From contig NZ_VFNL01000001.1 in NCBI RefSeq assembly GCF_006715565.1, forward strand, positions 2,728,001 through 2,792,000: a DNA stretch of 64,000 nt, written 5' to 3'. Position 1 is the stretch's first letter; each line of letters starts with the position of its first letter. Under the pieces are notes generated by a model. The model saw nothing but the letters and a program-made list of their open reading frames with translations, did not search any database and had not been told where the DNA came from. This document shows positions 43,845-54,274 of the stretch, one piece after another. Both the position numbers and the translations under genes were made by a program. This stretch comes from Microbacterium sp. SLBN-154. GTDB taxonomy: Bacteria; Actinomycetota; Actinomycetes; Actinomycetales; Microbacteriaceae.

Positions 43845-45572
43845 ATGACCCCACGGCCCTGGCTCGCCCACTACCCACCCGACGTGTCTCCCGAACTCGA
43901 GGAGTCGCCGTTCGCCCATCTGCCCGCGATGCTCCGGCAGGATGCCGTCGACTACGCCGACACGATCGCCTTCACCCAGTGCATGCCGAACGGCATGAAC
44001 GGCTCGCTGACATATGCGGATGTCGACACGCTCTCCGACGACTTCGCGGCGTACCTCCGGGAGGTGGTGGGACTGTCCGCCGGGGACCGCGTCGCCGTGC
44101 AGATGCCCAACTGCCTGAGCTACCCCGTCGTCGCGTTCGGCGTCCTGAAGGCCGGATGCGTCCTGGTCAACACCAATCCCCTCTACACGGCCTCCGAGAT
44201 GGCACGGCAGTTCGCCGACTCGGGCGCGACGACGCTCGTCATCATCGACATGTTCGCCGACCGCCTGCCGGAGGTGCTGTCCTCGACGTCGATCGGCACG
44301 ATCGTGACGGTACGCATCGCCGAGTTCTTCCCGCCCGTCATCGCCGGAGTCATCCGCATGGTGCAGAGGTTCTGGAATCGCTCACTCCCTGCGATCAGCG
44401 TGGCGCACACCCCCTTCCAGGAAGCGCTGAAGGCCGGCCGTGCGCGCAAGACCGCAGAGGCCGTCGCGGCCTATCTCGACGACGTCGACCTCGATTCCGT
44501 CGCCGCGCTGCAGTACACCGGCGGCACGACGGGCATCGCCAAGGGGGCGATGCTCACGCACGGCAACCTCGTCGCCAACACCCTGCAGACGATCACGATG
44601 TGCAGCACGCACATGCGGCGTGGAAAGGAGATCGTGCTGACCGCGCTGCCGATCTACCACATCTTCGCGTTCACGGTGAATCTCCTCGGCTTCCATCATC
44701 TCGGCGCACGGAACATCCTCATCCCCACTCCGCGACCACCGAGCAATCTCAAGCGGGCCTTCGAGAACTACCGCATCACGTGGCTCACCGGGGTGAACAC
44801 CCTGTTCAACGCCCTGCTGAACGAACGGTGGTTCGTCGACAGCCCTCCCCGGCATCTGCACGCCTCAGCCGCGGGCGGAATGGCGCTTCACGAGTCCGTG
44901 GCCGCCCGGTGGCGGGAGGTGACCGGCACTCCCATCGTGGAGGGGTATGGGCTCACCGAGTCCTCGCCCGTCCTGACGTTCAATCCGCTCGGGGGGCAGG
45001 GCAAGGACGGCAGCATCGGCATCCCCGTTCCCTCCACCGACGTGCGGTGCCTCGATGCGGAGGGCCGGGAGACCGCCATCGGCGGGGCCGGAGAGCTGGT
45101 GGCCCGCGGGCCGCAGATCATGAAGGGGTACTGGCAGCGCTCCGACGAAACCTCGGTCACCGTCGTGGACGGGTGGCTGCACACGGGCGACATCGCCACG
45201 ATGGACGCCGAGGGGTACTTCACCATCGTCGATCGTAAGAAGGACATGGTGATCGTGAGCGGCTTCAACGTCTACCCCAACGAGATCGAGGAGCGCATCG
45301 CGGCGATGCCCGACGTCGTCGAGGTGGGTGTGATCGGGATCGACGACGACAAGACCGGCGAAGCGGTGCGGGCCTACGTCGTGGCAGGAGCGTCGGCGCC
45401 CACCGAGGCCGAGGTGATCGCCCACTGCCGGCAGACCCTCGCGGCGTACAAGGTGCCGAAGTCGGTGGTGTTCGTCGAAGAGCTCCCCAAGAGCCCCATC
45501 GGGAAGATCCTCCGCCGGGAACTCCGCGACAGCGCGGAGCCCGCGGCGACGCCGAGCGGTGACCCCCGATGA
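43845..45572 (+). CDS. Long-chain-fatty-acid-CoA ligase (AMP-dependent synthetase)
   Basis: 575 residues from ATG 43845. It carries all ANL-superfamily cores: the P-loop YTGGTTGIAKGAMLTH, EGYGLTESSPV (adenine binding), GWLHTGDIATMDAEGYF and the hinge VDRKKDMVIVSGFNVYPNEIEE, and the catalytic C-terminal lysine in PKSPIGKILRREL. It activates fatty acids to acyl-CoA through acyl-AMP. Sequence style is that of FadD. It overlaps the symporter gene by 4 nt (ATGA), so import of a carboxylate and its CoA activation may be linked (inference). Confidence 0.92.
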   Translation: MTPRPWLAHYPPDVSPELEESPFAHLPAMLRQDAVDYADTIAFTQCMPNGMNGSLTYADVDTLSDDFAAYLREVVGLSAGDRVAVQMPNCLSYPVVAFGVLKAGCVLVNTNPLYTASEMARQFADSGATTLVIIDMFADRLPEVLSSTSIGTIVTVRIAEFFPPVIAGVIRMVQRFWNRSLPAISVAHTPFQEALKAGRARKTAEAVAAYLDDVDLDSVAALQYTGGTTGIAKGAMLTHGNLVANTLQTITMCSTHMRRGKEIVLTALPIYHIFAFTVNLLGFHHLGARNILIPTPRPPSNLKRAFENYRITWLTGVNTLFNALLNERWFVDSPPRHLHASAAGGMALHESVAARWREVTGTPIVEGYGLTESSPVLTFNPLGGQGKDGSIGIPVPSTDVRCLDAEGRETAIGGAGELVARGPQIMKGYWQRSDETSVTVVDGWLHTGDIATMDAEGYFTIVDRKKDMVIVSGFNVYPNEIEERIAAMPDVVEVGVIGIDDDKTGEAVRAYVVAGASAPTEAEVIAHCRQTLAAYKVPKSVVFVEELPKSPIGKILRRELRDSAEPAATPSGDPR

Positions 45573-46534
45573 TCGAGGTGTTCCTGGCCACGGGTCAGGC
45601 TGTGGTCGACGAGCAGGACGTCGTCACGCCGTTCGAGCAGGTGCTGCTGGTCGGACTGGTGTTCGTGATCATGTTCGGCCTGGGCGCAGGGCTCACGCCG
45701 CGCGACTTCAAGCTGGCGCTGCGGCGGCCCTACGGGCTCATCATCGGCCTCGTCACCCAGTTCGGCATCATGCCGCTCCTGTCCTACCTGCTGGTCGTGC
45801 TGGTGCTGTTCCAGCTCCCCCGGGAGTACGCCATCCCCGTGGCGATCGGTGCACTGCTGATGGGCTGCGTGCCGGCGGGCACGACCTCGAACATCTTCAC
45901 CTACTTCTCGAAGGGCAACCTCGCCCTGAGCGTCATCATGACCACCAACTCCACGCTCTGGGCCCTGGTGCTGACACCGTTGATGCTGGCCCTGTACGGG
46001 TCGTTCATCTTCACCGAATCGACCGATCTGCAGATCCCGATCGTCAACATCGTCGTCACCCTGGCCACCCTCCTCATCCCGGTGGTCGCGGGGATGCTCG
46101 TGCGGAGGTTCAGTGCGAACGTCGGAGCGGTGATGGAACTGCTCGGCGGGTTCTTCGGGCTGTTCTTCATCGTGTTCCTCATGGCGACGTGGGTGCCGCG
46201 CAACTGGGCGCTTCTGACCTCCACACCGTGGCAGACCTACCTGGTCGCGATCGGACTCGGCCTGTTCGGCATCGCCATCGCCTACGGGCTTGCCCGCGCG
46301 ATCCGGCTGCACCCGATGAACGCGCGCACGATCGGTCTGGAGACGGGGATCCAGAACGGCCCGCTCGCGATCGCGATCGTGCTGCTGAGCTTCTCCGGGA
46401 ATCCCGACATCGGGCTGATCCTGATCGTCCCGGCGCTGTACTCGCTGTTCATCGTCATCGTGTCGACGTTCGTGACGCTGTGGTTCCGGCGCGCGAACCT
46501 TGCGGAGGAGCAGAAGATCCCGAGCCTCCTCTGA
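45569..46534 (+). CDS. Bile acid:sodium symporter family transporter
   Basis: 321 residues with about ten membrane segments. FGLGAGLTPRDFKLALRRPYGLIIGLVTQFGIMPLLSYL and MGCVPAGTTSNIFTYFSKGNLALSVIMTTNSTLWALVLTPLML are the conserved BASS-family core, including the two sodium-site helices (the discontinuous helix with PAGTTSN). Bacterial members carry bile acids, pantoate or 2-keto acids with Na+. The substrate here is unknown, but the 4-nt overlap with an acyl-CoA ligase suggests a carboxylic acid. Confidence 0.92.
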   Translation: MIEVFLATGQAVVDEQDVVTPFEQVLLVGLVFVIMFGLGAGLTPRDFKLALRRPYGLIIGLVTQFGIMPLLSYLLVVLVLFQLPREYAIPVAIGALLMGCVPAGTTSNIFTYFSKGNLALSVIMTTNSTLWALVLTPLMLALYGSFIFTESTDLQIPIVNIVVTLATLLIPVVAGMLVRRFSANVGAVMELLGGFFGLFFIVFLMATWVPRNWALLTSTPWQTYLVAIGLGLFGIAIAYGLARAIRLHPMNARTIGLETGIQNGPLAIAIVLLSFSGNPDIGLILIVPALYSLFIVIVSTFVTLWFRRANLAEEQKIPSLL

Positions 46535-46544
46535 CAGAAGCCCG

Positions 46545-47213
46545 TCAGCGCCGACGGGGCCGCTCGCGGTCAGGGCGCATCAGCAGATCCCCCAGGTTCT
46601 GCGCGATCCACCCGTTCCACATCCCCACGCCGCGCCACGCGTCGCTGACGATGTCGAACACCTCGGGTCCCCACATCCAGTCCGCGAGCGGCTCGGTACG
46701 GCCGACGGCGAGGTGCTTGAGCCGCAGCAGACCGACGCGGGGGTGATCGATGGAGTATCCCCTCGGCGCGGTTCGCAACGCGTCCTCGCTCATCGGCACG
46801 AGGTCGTCCTCGGCAAGCGCCGAGAGGAGACCCTCCACCTCGGGGCCACGACGATCGTCGTCGACGAGCTCACGGAAGCGCGCGAGCGCGGCCGGCGGAA
46901 CGTCGTACGAACCGCCGCCGAGGAGAAGTCCCGTCGCCGAGAGCTGCAGGTAGTACGCGACCGGCGTGAGCGAGACCATTCCGATGTGCAGCTTGTAGGG
47001 CGACTTGTCGGCGCTGAACCGCACATCGCGGTTCGGCCGGAAGATCTTGAGCTGACCGAACTCCGGCTCGAGCTCGGCGGCGAGCGCCTCGAACGGACCG
47101 CGCACGACCGCGTCGTAGCGCGCCTTGTTCGCGATCCACCATTCGCGGGTGTTGTCGGCGGCGAGGTCGTCGTAGAAGCGCTGGGCGTCGGAGTCCAGTC
47201 CGTCGAAGGCCAT
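46545..47213 (-). CDS. DUF2461 domain protein
   Basis: 222 residues from ATG 47213. Family blocks are FYDDLAADNTREWWIANKARYDAVVRGPFEALAAELEPEFG, KIFRPNRDVRFSADKSPYKLHIGM and YYLQLSATGLLLGGGSYDVPPAALARFRELV. DUF2461 is a widespread soluble family with no assigned reaction; the RPNRDVRFSxDKSPYK segment is the most conserved part and may bind a phosphate-containing ligand. It is convergent with the symporter gene and tail-to-head with groEL behind a hairpin. Confidence 0.9.
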   Translation of the reverse strand: MAFDGLDSDAQRFYDDLAADNTREWWIANKARYDAVVRGPFEALAAELEPEFGQLKIFRPNRDVRFSADKSPYKLHIGMVSLTPVAYYLQLSATGLLLGGGSYDVPPAALARFRELVDDDRRGPEVEGLLSALAEDDLVPMSEDALRTAPRGYSIDHPRVGLLRLKHLAVGRTEPLADWMWGPEVFDIVSDAWRGVGMWNGWIAQNLGDLLMRPDRERPRRR

Positions 47214-47266
47214 GCCGCAGATGGTAGCCGTCGGCATCCGGGATGAGGACCGGAATGCTCCGGTCA

Positions 47267-47308
47267 CACGCAGAAGCGCCCCTCCCGGAGGAGGGGCGCT
47301 TCTGCGTG
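47267..47308. terminator. Perfect 19-bp hairpin after groEL
   Basis: CACGCAGAAGCGCCCCTCC and its exact inverse with loop CGGA. It lies 12 bp after the groEL stop and ends groEL transcription on the minus strand; no T-tract is seen. Confidence 0.8.
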
Positions 47309-47319
47309 CGGGGCTGCGA

Positions 47320-48975
<1,656 letters not shown>

Positions 48976-49002
48976 TTAGCACTCAACAATCACGAGTGCT
49001 AA
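48976..49002. promoter_or_regulatory. CIRCE element (HrcA operator) of groEL
   Basis: TTAGCACTC, 9-nt spacer, GAGTGCTAA: a perfect CIRCE inverted repeat, 37 bp before the groEL start, showing heat-shock control through HrcA. Confidence 0.95.
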
Positions 49003-49097
49003 TCCATTCTGGCACTCGGCATGGGTGAGTGCAAGCCACGGCACACGCGGCGTGCGGCGGGGTCGGCGCGCGACGGGCGACCCGCGTCATCCGCTTC

Positions 49098-49298
49098 TCA
49101 AACGACGCGGACCGATTCGGCCTGCGGGCCCTTCTGTCCCGAGCCGACGGTGAACTCGACCGTCTGACCCTCCTCGAGAACCCGGAACCCGGTCATGTCG
49201 ATGTTCGAGTAGTGGACGAAGACATCCTGACCGTCACCGGCGGTGATGAAACCGTAACCCTTCTCGGCGTTGAACCACTTGACGGTGCCCTGTGTCAT
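49098..49298 (-). CDS. CspA-family cold-shock protein
   Basis: 66 residues, standard size. [39 protein letters not shown] holds RNP1 (KGYGFI) and RNP2 (DVFVHY); the rest completes the five-stranded OB fold ending PQAESVRVV. It binds single-stranded nucleic acid and acts as an RNA chaperone. GGAGAGTTCGCC precedes the ATG. Codon bias is strong, as for an abundant protein. Unlike the protein at 33679 it has no extension. Confidence 0.95.
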   Translation of the reverse strand: MTQGTVKWFNAEKGYGFITAGDGQDVFVHYSNIDMTGFRVLEEGQTVEFTVGSGQKGPQAESVRVV

Positions 49299-49429
49299 GG
49301 CGAACTCTCCTGTACTGCGGCGGGACAGGGCCCATGCTAGGGACCGCCGACAGGCCGGAATGAGCTCTCACGCGATTGTTGACATGCCCGCTGTCAAACA
49401 TTTACGCGGGCGAAACACATCGCTTCGGC

Positions 49430-50032
49430 TCAGGGAGCCGGCGCCTCGTCGTCGGGCGCGTCGGTCGTGCGGTCCAGCCCGATGACGACGGTCAGCTGCA
49501 GCGCCTGACCCTCGTCCTCCGGGGTGTTCGGGTCGTCCGCGAGCTGGTAGACGTCGGTCTGCTCGATGCGCGCGCCCCCGAGCACGAGGTCGGCGAGACC
49601 CGCAGCGGCCGCCTGGTCACCGGGGAATGCGTAGTAGACCGTGGTCTCCGCGAAGTCGGTCGTCCCGGCGCCGCTGGCCGAGACGGCGTCGGCGGACCAT
49701 CCGGCCGCGACGATCTCATCCTTCACCTGGGTCGCCAGCCCCTGTTCCGGCGTGGCGTTGAGCACCTGCACCGAGTAGGAGGTGTCGATCACCGGCTCGA
49801 CCGTGGGCTGCGGTGACGCCGTGGGCTCGGCGTCGGGAGCGAGCTGGATGCGCCCCGACGTCAGCAGGGTGCCGAAGATGCCCACGACGATGAGCACGAT
49901 GGTGGCCAGGCTCGCCCAGAGCAGCACCACTCCCGGACGCATCCGGGGGTTCTCCGCACGGTGGGCGCCGACACGTCCGCCGTCCGCGGGGAGGTCATCG
50001 AAGCGATCCCGCGGATAGGTCCTTTTCGGCAC
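49430..50032 (-). CDS. LytR C-terminal domain protein, single-pass membrane
   Basis: 200 residues from GTG 50032. A cytoplasmic N-terminus of about 30 residues is followed by one membrane segment (VVLLWASLATIVLIVVGIFGTLL), a Pro/Thr linker and the extracellular LytR_C domain (YSVQVLNATPEQGLATQVKDEIVAAGWSADAVSASGAGTTDFAETTVYYAFPGDQAAAAGLA). LytR_C domains accompany LytR-CpsA-Psr cell-wall ligases, but the catalytic LCP domain is missing, so the role is accessory in cell-wall assembly at best. Confidence 0.85.
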   Translation of the reverse strand: MPKRTYPRDRFDDLPADGGRVGAHRAENPRMRPGVVLLWASLATIVLIVVGIFGTLLTSGRIQLAPDAEPTASPQPTVEPVIDTSYSVQVLNATPEQGLATQVKDEIVAAGWSADAVSASGAGTTDFAETTVYYAFPGDQAAAAGLADLVLGGARIEQTDVYQLADDPNTPEDEGQALQLTVVIGLDRTTDAPDDEAPAP

Positions 50033-50139
50033 CAGAAGATGCTACCGAAGCGGCAAGGGGCAACCTAAGCGTCAGCTGGACGGCGTCCGGCGGAACAGCA
50101 TCACCCGCACACGGGAGCCGGGATGCCGCGTCGGGGCCC

Positions 50140-50391
50140 TCAGCGCCCGGTGGCGGCGGTGCGGATGACCCGCGCGCGCAGGCGCGCGTCGCGGATGCGG
50201 CGGAGGCGCTTGACCAGCATGGGGTCGTACTCCTGCGCCTCCGTGGTGTCGATGAGGCGGGTCAGCAGCTGGTAGTAGCGCCCCGGAGACATGCCGAGGC
50301 GGAGGCGGATGGCCTCCTCCTTCGCGCTCCCGTGCCGGGTCCAGAGCGCCTCGAAGTCGAGGATCAGCCGGTCTCTGTCGCTCAAAGGCAC
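50140..50391 (-). CDS. DUF3263 protein
   Basis: 83 residues from GTG 50391. SDRDRLILDFEALWTRHGSAKEEAIRLRLGMSPGRYYQLLTRLID is the conserved DUF3263 block and looks like a small HTH, with GMSPGRYYQLL as recognition helix. The C-terminal part is basic (VKRLRRIRDARLRARVIRTAATG). Actinobacterial family of unknown function, possibly DNA-binding. It neighbours the LytR_C gene, an arrangement common in actinobacteria. Its -10 box overlaps the stop of the upstream gene. Confidence 0.85.
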   Translation of the reverse strand: MPLSDRDRLILDFEALWTRHGSAKEEAIRLRLGMSPGRYYQLLTRLIDTTEAQEYDPMLVKRLRRIRDARLRARVIRTAATGR

Positions 50392-50397
50392 CCGCCC

Positions 50398-50403
50398 ACG
50401 CTA
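50398..50403 (-). promoter_or_regulatory. -10 box TAGCGT sharing bases with the DUF2332 stop codon
   Basis: On the minus strand TAGCGT ends 6 nt before the DUF3263 GTG. Its first three bases are the TAG stop of the DUF2332 gene. Confidence 0.5.
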
Positions 50404-51426
50404 ACTCCGGGTCGTGGTCTCCCCGGCGCGCCACTCCACGAATGCGCCGAGCGGGTCGACCTCGGCGCACGGGATCCCATCGCGTGCGAGGACGAACCCC
50501 GACCATCGGCCCGGATCCAACGGCGGATGCCACTGATCGGCCATGCCCGCGGGGGTGAGGCTGACCCAACGGGCCCCTGCCGTGGCGCGGAGGGTGTCGA
50601 TCTCCGCCCGAAGGCGCGCCCGGCCCTCGCGCGGGATGTGCGGGAAGACGCCGGGCGTGGTGATCACGAGGGTGGCGTCCGCCGGAGCGGAGGCGGCGGC
50701 CCGCGCCACGACGCCCGGCTCCGAGGCGTCACCCCGCCACATCCGCGGCGGATCCGCCGCCGCGACATCGAGCGCGGCGAGGAGGCGCTCGCGTCGTCCG
50801 GTCTCGCCCGGCCAGACCAGGGCGGCGAGGAACGCCCGGTCGGCCGCGTCCGCGGCATCCAGAGGTGCGAGATCGACACCTCCTCGCCAGGCGACCTCCG
50901 GCAGCGTCAGGGTCTCGGCGAGGCGTTCAGCCTCGGGTCCCCGGAGCGCGCTGTCGAGGACGACGGGCGAGGGCCCGTCGACAGGGTCGAGCGCGGGCCC
51001 GTCGGCGTAGCGGTAGGAGTACCGGTCGGGATACAGACACAGGCCAGCACTCGCACCGATCTCGAGCAGGGCGATCGGTCCCGTGATCGCCGACAGCGCG
51101 GGAAGGAGCGCCGCGCAGCGAAGAGGCTCGTTGGTCTGCAGCGACCGGGCCGCGCATGCCTCGACCACGGCCCCGGCGTGCCGCTGCGTCCACGCCGCCC
51201 ACGCGCGGTAGTCGCCCTCCGGCGCACCGAGGAGGCGGGTGACGGCGAACACGAGCGGCGGCTGACGGCGGGTCGCGGGGATCTCCGCCAGAATCCGCTG
51301 CACCGCCGGGTCGTCTGACACCCCGGCGGCCCAGGCCTCGTACAGCCTCGAGCGTCCCGGCGCTTCGGTCTCGGCGAACCGGCGGTACCGCTCGGCGACG
51401 TCACGGACGGCAGCGGAGTCGGGCAT
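50401..51426 (-). CDS. DUF2332 protein
   Basis: 341 residues from ATG 51426. Conserved blocks are RYRRFAETEAPGRSRLYEAWAAGVSDDPAVQRIL, LQTNEPLRCAALLPAL, and PIALLEIGASAGLCLYPDRYSYRY, a glycine-rich segment resembling the SAM-binding motif I of methyltransferases (E-I-G-A-S-A-G), followed by acidic residues and PPLDPGRWSGFVLARDG. DUF2332 has no proven reaction; a methyltransferase-like fold is possible. Cytoplasmic, monocistronic. Confidence 0.85.
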   Translation of the reverse strand: MPDSAAVRDVAERYRRFAETEAPGRSRLYEAWAAGVSDDPAVQRILAEIPATRRQPPLVFAVTRLLGAPEGDYRAWAAWTQRHAGAVVEACAARSLQTNEPLRCAALLPALSAITGPIALLEIGASAGLCLYPDRYSYRYADGPALDPVDGPSPVVLDSALRGPEAERLAETLTLPEVAWRGGVDLAPLDAADAADRAFLAALVWPGETGRRERLLAALDVAAADPPRMWRGDASEPGVVARAAASAPADATLVITTPGVFPHIPREGRARLRAEIDTLRATAGARWVSLTPAGMADQWHPPLDPGRWSGFVLARDGIPCAEVDPLGAFVEWRAGETTTRS

Positions 51427-51546
51427 CGTCCCATCGTGCCGCGGTCGAGCGTCGGCGGCATCCCCGATGTGTCGCCGCGTGTCCGCGGGTGGCGGACCGC
51501 GCGCCCAGGGCGGCGGGTCTGCGGTTGAATGGATGCAGGAGGTTCC

Positions 51547-51954
51547 ATGTCTTACACGGTGGACAAGTCCGACGAGCAGTGGCGGGCCGAGCTCAGCCCC
51601 GAGCAGTACGCGGTTCTGCGCGAGTCGGCGACCGAGCGCCCCTGGACCGGGGAGCTGCTCGACGAGGAACGCGCGGGTCTGTACGCCTGCGCCGCCTGCG
51701 GGGCCGAACTGTTCAAGAGCGGCACGAAGTTCGACTCCCACTGCGGGTGGCCGAGCTTCTACGAGTCGATCCGCCCCGAAGCCGTCGAGCTCATCGAGGA
51801 CAACAGCCATGGGATGGTGCGCACCGAGGTGCGCTGCGCCGCCTGCGGGTCGCATCTCGGCCACGTCTTCCCCGACGGCTTCGGCACTCCGACCGGCGAC
51901 CGCTACTGCATGAACTCGCTCGCTCTGGACTTCACGCCCGAATCGCCCGCGTGA
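51547..51954 (+). CDS. msrB: Peptide-methionine (R)-S-oxide reductase
   Basis: 135 residues from ATG 51547 behind AGGAGG. MsrB repairs the R form of methionine sulfoxide in proteins. Zinc cysteines are C48/C51 and C97/C100; the catalytic cysteine is C121 in GDRYCMNS; C66 in FDSHCGWPSF is the likely resolving residue. HLGHVFPDGFGTPTG binds substrate. Full length, no fusion to MsrA. Its stop overlaps the nitroreductase gene start by 4 nt, so both are made together. Confidence 0.95.
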   Translation: MSYTVDKSDEQWRAELSPEQYAVLRESATERPWTGELLDEERAGLYACAACGAELFKSGTKFDSHCGWPSFYESIRPEAVELIEDNSHGMVRTEVRCAACGSHLGHVFPDGFGTPTGDRYCMNSLALDFTPESPA

Positions 51955-52520
51955 GCGCGATGAGCGAGGCGGTGTACGAGGCCGTCGCCGGGCGACGCTC
52001 GTGGTCGCGGGTGACGGCCGACGCGCCGACCCACGAGGAGCTGGCGCGACTCGTCGCCGCAGCCGGGAGGGTGGCCGATCATTCATCGCTGCACCCCTGG
52101 CGGTTGATCGAACTGCGCGGCGATGACCGCGAGCGACTCGGCCGGGCGATGAACAAGGCCGAAGGGCACAAGGGCGCATCCACGAAGCCCCAGCGTGCGC
52201 CCCTCCTCATCGCCGTCGTCGCGAGCTACCGCAAGAGCGGGAAAGTGCCGCGGTGGGAGCAGGAGGCCGTCGCCTCCGGCGTGGCGCACATGCTGAGCCT
52301 GCTGCTCGACGATGCGGGCTGGGGTGTGATCTGGCGCACCGGCCACTACACGCGCAGCAAAGCGGTGGCCAAGGCTCACGGGCTGAAGAAGAACGAGGAG
52401 CTGCTCGGGTGGCTCTACGTCGGCGGGAAGCCGAGCGACGCCCGTCCGGGCCGGCGCACGCCGATCGAGGCCGACCGCTTCCTCTCGCGCATGCCGGCGG
52501 ACACGCGCGACCCGCGCTGA
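51951..52520 (+). CDS. Nitroreductase family protein
   Basis: 189 residues from GTG 51951, which overlaps the msrB stop (GTGA); ATG 51960 is the alternative. The FMN-binding pattern of nitroreductases is seen: RRSWSRVTADAPTHEELARLVAAAGRVADHSSLHPWRLIELRGDDRERLG at the N-terminus (R-R-S and S-x-x-P-W-R), and GVAHMLSLLLDDAGWGVIWRTGHYTRS in the middle. It should reduce nitro compounds, quinones or flavins with NAD(P)H; the natural substrate is unknown. Coupling to msrB hints at oxidative-stress defence. Confidence 0.88.
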   Translation: MSAMSEAVYEAVAGRRSWSRVTADAPTHEELARLVAAAGRVADHSSLHPWRLIELRGDDRERLGRAMNKAEGHKGASTKPQRAPLLIAVVASYRKSGKVPRWEQEAVASGVAHMLSLLLDDAGWGVIWRTGHYTRSKAVAKAHGLKKNEELLGWLYVGGKPSDARPGRRTPIEADRFLSRMPADTRDPR

Positions 52521-52539
52521 CACCGAGTCGGCGTGTGCC

Positions 52540-53487
52540 CTAACGCCGCAGCATCCGACGCCACGGCAGGCTCACGACGATCACCGACATCAGGGCGAGC
52601 GTGATCATGACGATCGCCTGGAGCATGCCGGGACTGCCGATCGCCGGCCACAACGCATCGATGAGGACGGATGTCGCGAGCTGTCCGACGACGGCGCCGA
52701 GCCCCAGCAGCAGTACGCCGGTGGACCCCACGATGGCCGCGGACAGGACGATGTACACCACACCGATCGCACCGCCGAGGTAGAGCAGCGGGTTCGTGGG
52801 GAACTGCGTGGGCGCACCGGAGAGAGCGACACTGATCCCCGCCCCCACCGCGAGGATCGCCGTGCCCCCGATGAAGTTCACCAGGGTCGCCGTCAGGGGC
52901 GAGCCGACCCGCGCTCGGAGACGACCGTTGGTCGCCTGCTGCCAGGCGATGCCGGCCCCGGTGAGGAGCGGAAGAACGAGCATCCACAACGGCACGGCGG
53001 CGAGCGTGTCACCGCTGAGCGCGAAGGCGACAGCGGCCACGGCGAGGACGGCCCCGAGGAGCCGGGGAACGGTGACCGCGACAGCCCCGGCGGGTCCGTA
53101 GCCGGTGCGATCGAGGATGAGGCCCGACACCGCCTGACCGGCGACGACACCCACGGTGAACAGAGAGACCCCGATGATGCCGACGGCCAGCCCTTGCGTC
53201 GCGACGGTCAGCGCCCCCGCCGCCCCGCCGAGGAGCATCCACCACGGGATCGAGCGTTCTCTGATGCCCCGTCGGAGCGCGGCGACGCCCCGGCGGCCGC
53301 CGGGCGTGACCGCGCAGACGACGGCCACGATGAGAAGGCCCGACGCGAACGATATGACCGCGGCGACCACCCCGTCGCCGACGCTCACGCCCAGCTGACC
53401 GTTCACCCGCGCCTGCAGCGCGGTCAGCACGCCGACGAGGACGGCGCCCGCAACGGCGAGGCTGAGCGGAAGACGCGGGGCGGGCAT
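52540..53487 (-). CDS. DMT-family transporter (DUF606/YdcZ tandem)
   Basis: 315 residues with about ten membrane segments in two similar halves. Each half starts with a VGVLTALQARVNGQLG-like block (second: LLTGAGIAWQQATNGRLRARVG), the mark of DUF606/YdcZ proteins, here duplicated in one chain. Such proteins belong to the drug/metabolite transporter superfamily; substrate unknown. Convergent with the nitroreductase gene. Confidence 0.88.
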   Translation of the reverse strand: MPAPRLPLSLAVAGAVLVGVLTALQARVNGQLGVSVGDGVVAAVISFASGLLIVAVVCAVTPGGRRGVAALRRGIRERSIPWWMLLGGAAGALTVATQGLAVGIIGVSLFTVGVVAGQAVSGLILDRTGYGPAGAVAVTVPRLLGAVLAVAAVAFALSGDTLAAVPLWMLVLPLLTGAGIAWQQATNGRLRARVGSPLTATLVNFIGGTAILAVGAGISVALSGAPTQFPTNPLLYLGGAIGVVYIVLSAAIVGSTGVLLLGLGAVVGQLATSVLIDALWPAIGSPGMLQAIVMITLALMSVIVVSLPWRRMLRR

Positions 53488-53550
53488 CCCTCCATCATGC
53501 AGTCAGAGCCGGGGCCGTCCGGGTGCGGGACGGGATGCGACACACCGACG

Positions 53551-53556
53551 TACGCT
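53551..53556 (+). promoter_or_regulatory. -10 box TACGCT, leaderless-type promoter
   Basis: TACGCT ends 5 nt before the GTG at 53562. Confidence 0.4.
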
Positions 53557-53561
53557 GAAGT

Positions 53562-54224
53562 GTGCCTGTCACCCGTCGAACCCGAACGCTGCTCAGCTGG
53601 CTGCCCGCGACGCTTCTCGTGCTGATCATCGGCGCCATCGTCGTCGGGACGTTCACGGTGCAGGCGTCGTGGTGGGCCGAGGAGGAGCCCGAGGCCTCGG
53701 CGGATCAAAAGGCCGCCGACGGCGGGAGCATGCTCACCGACGCCGGGTTCGACTACGTCAACGTCGAAGGTGTGCTGCGCGTCCGCGTCGGCGAGGGTGC
53801 CCTGCCGGCATCCGATCTCGGGCTTCGCGCCAACGAGACCAAGGATGCCGAGTTCCGCCGGCCGGTCCGGGCGCTCATCGCCGCCGGAGACGAGGTGCAC
53901 GTCGTCGAAGACGTCGTGACCGCCACAGCGACGGCGGCGGATGATCGTCTTGCGGCGATCACCGTCGGAATCGACGGGGCGGGCTCGTGGCGCGGCGCGA
54001 TCGACGGGCTGCGAGCGCGGGCGGCGGAGTTCGGCTGGGACGCCTCGCAGTTCGAGGGGCTGGACGAGCGCCTGCTGGAGTTCAACTCCACGGGATCGGG
54101 CGACGTGTTCGAGGTCGAGATCGGGCCGGGATCGGATGCGGACACCGCCATCACCGCCGAGGTCGCCTTCTTCCGCGAGGGCGGCGCCACGACGGTGTCG
54201 CTGCGCTTCGCGCCGCCGGAGTAG
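53562..54224 (+). CDS. Hypothetical single-pass membrane protein
   Basis: 220 residues from GTG 53562. One membrane segment (LLSWLPATLLVLIIGAIVVGTFTV, residues 10-33) is followed by an extracellular domain with two similar alternating alpha/beta parts (VEGVLRVRVGEGALPAS... and DDRLAAITVGIDGAG...EFGWDASQFEGLDERLLEFNS). No family is recognised. A leaderless-type promoter supports the start. It ends 50 bp before the triple hairpin repeat cluster. Confidence 0.65.
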   Translation: MPVTRRTRTLLSWLPATLLVLIIGAIVVGTFTVQASWWAEEEPEASADQKAADGGSMLTDAGFDYVNVEGVLRVRVGEGALPASDLGLRANETKDAEFRRPVRALIAAGDEVHVVEDVVTATATAADDRLAAITVGIDGAGSWRGAIDGLRARAAEFGWDASQFEGLDERLLEFNSTGSGDVFEVEIGPGSDADTAITAEVAFFREGGATTVSLRFAPPE

Positions 54225-54274
54225 CGCGGCGCGCACGGTCGCGCCCCGTTCACCACGCCCGCTCGTCGCGACCC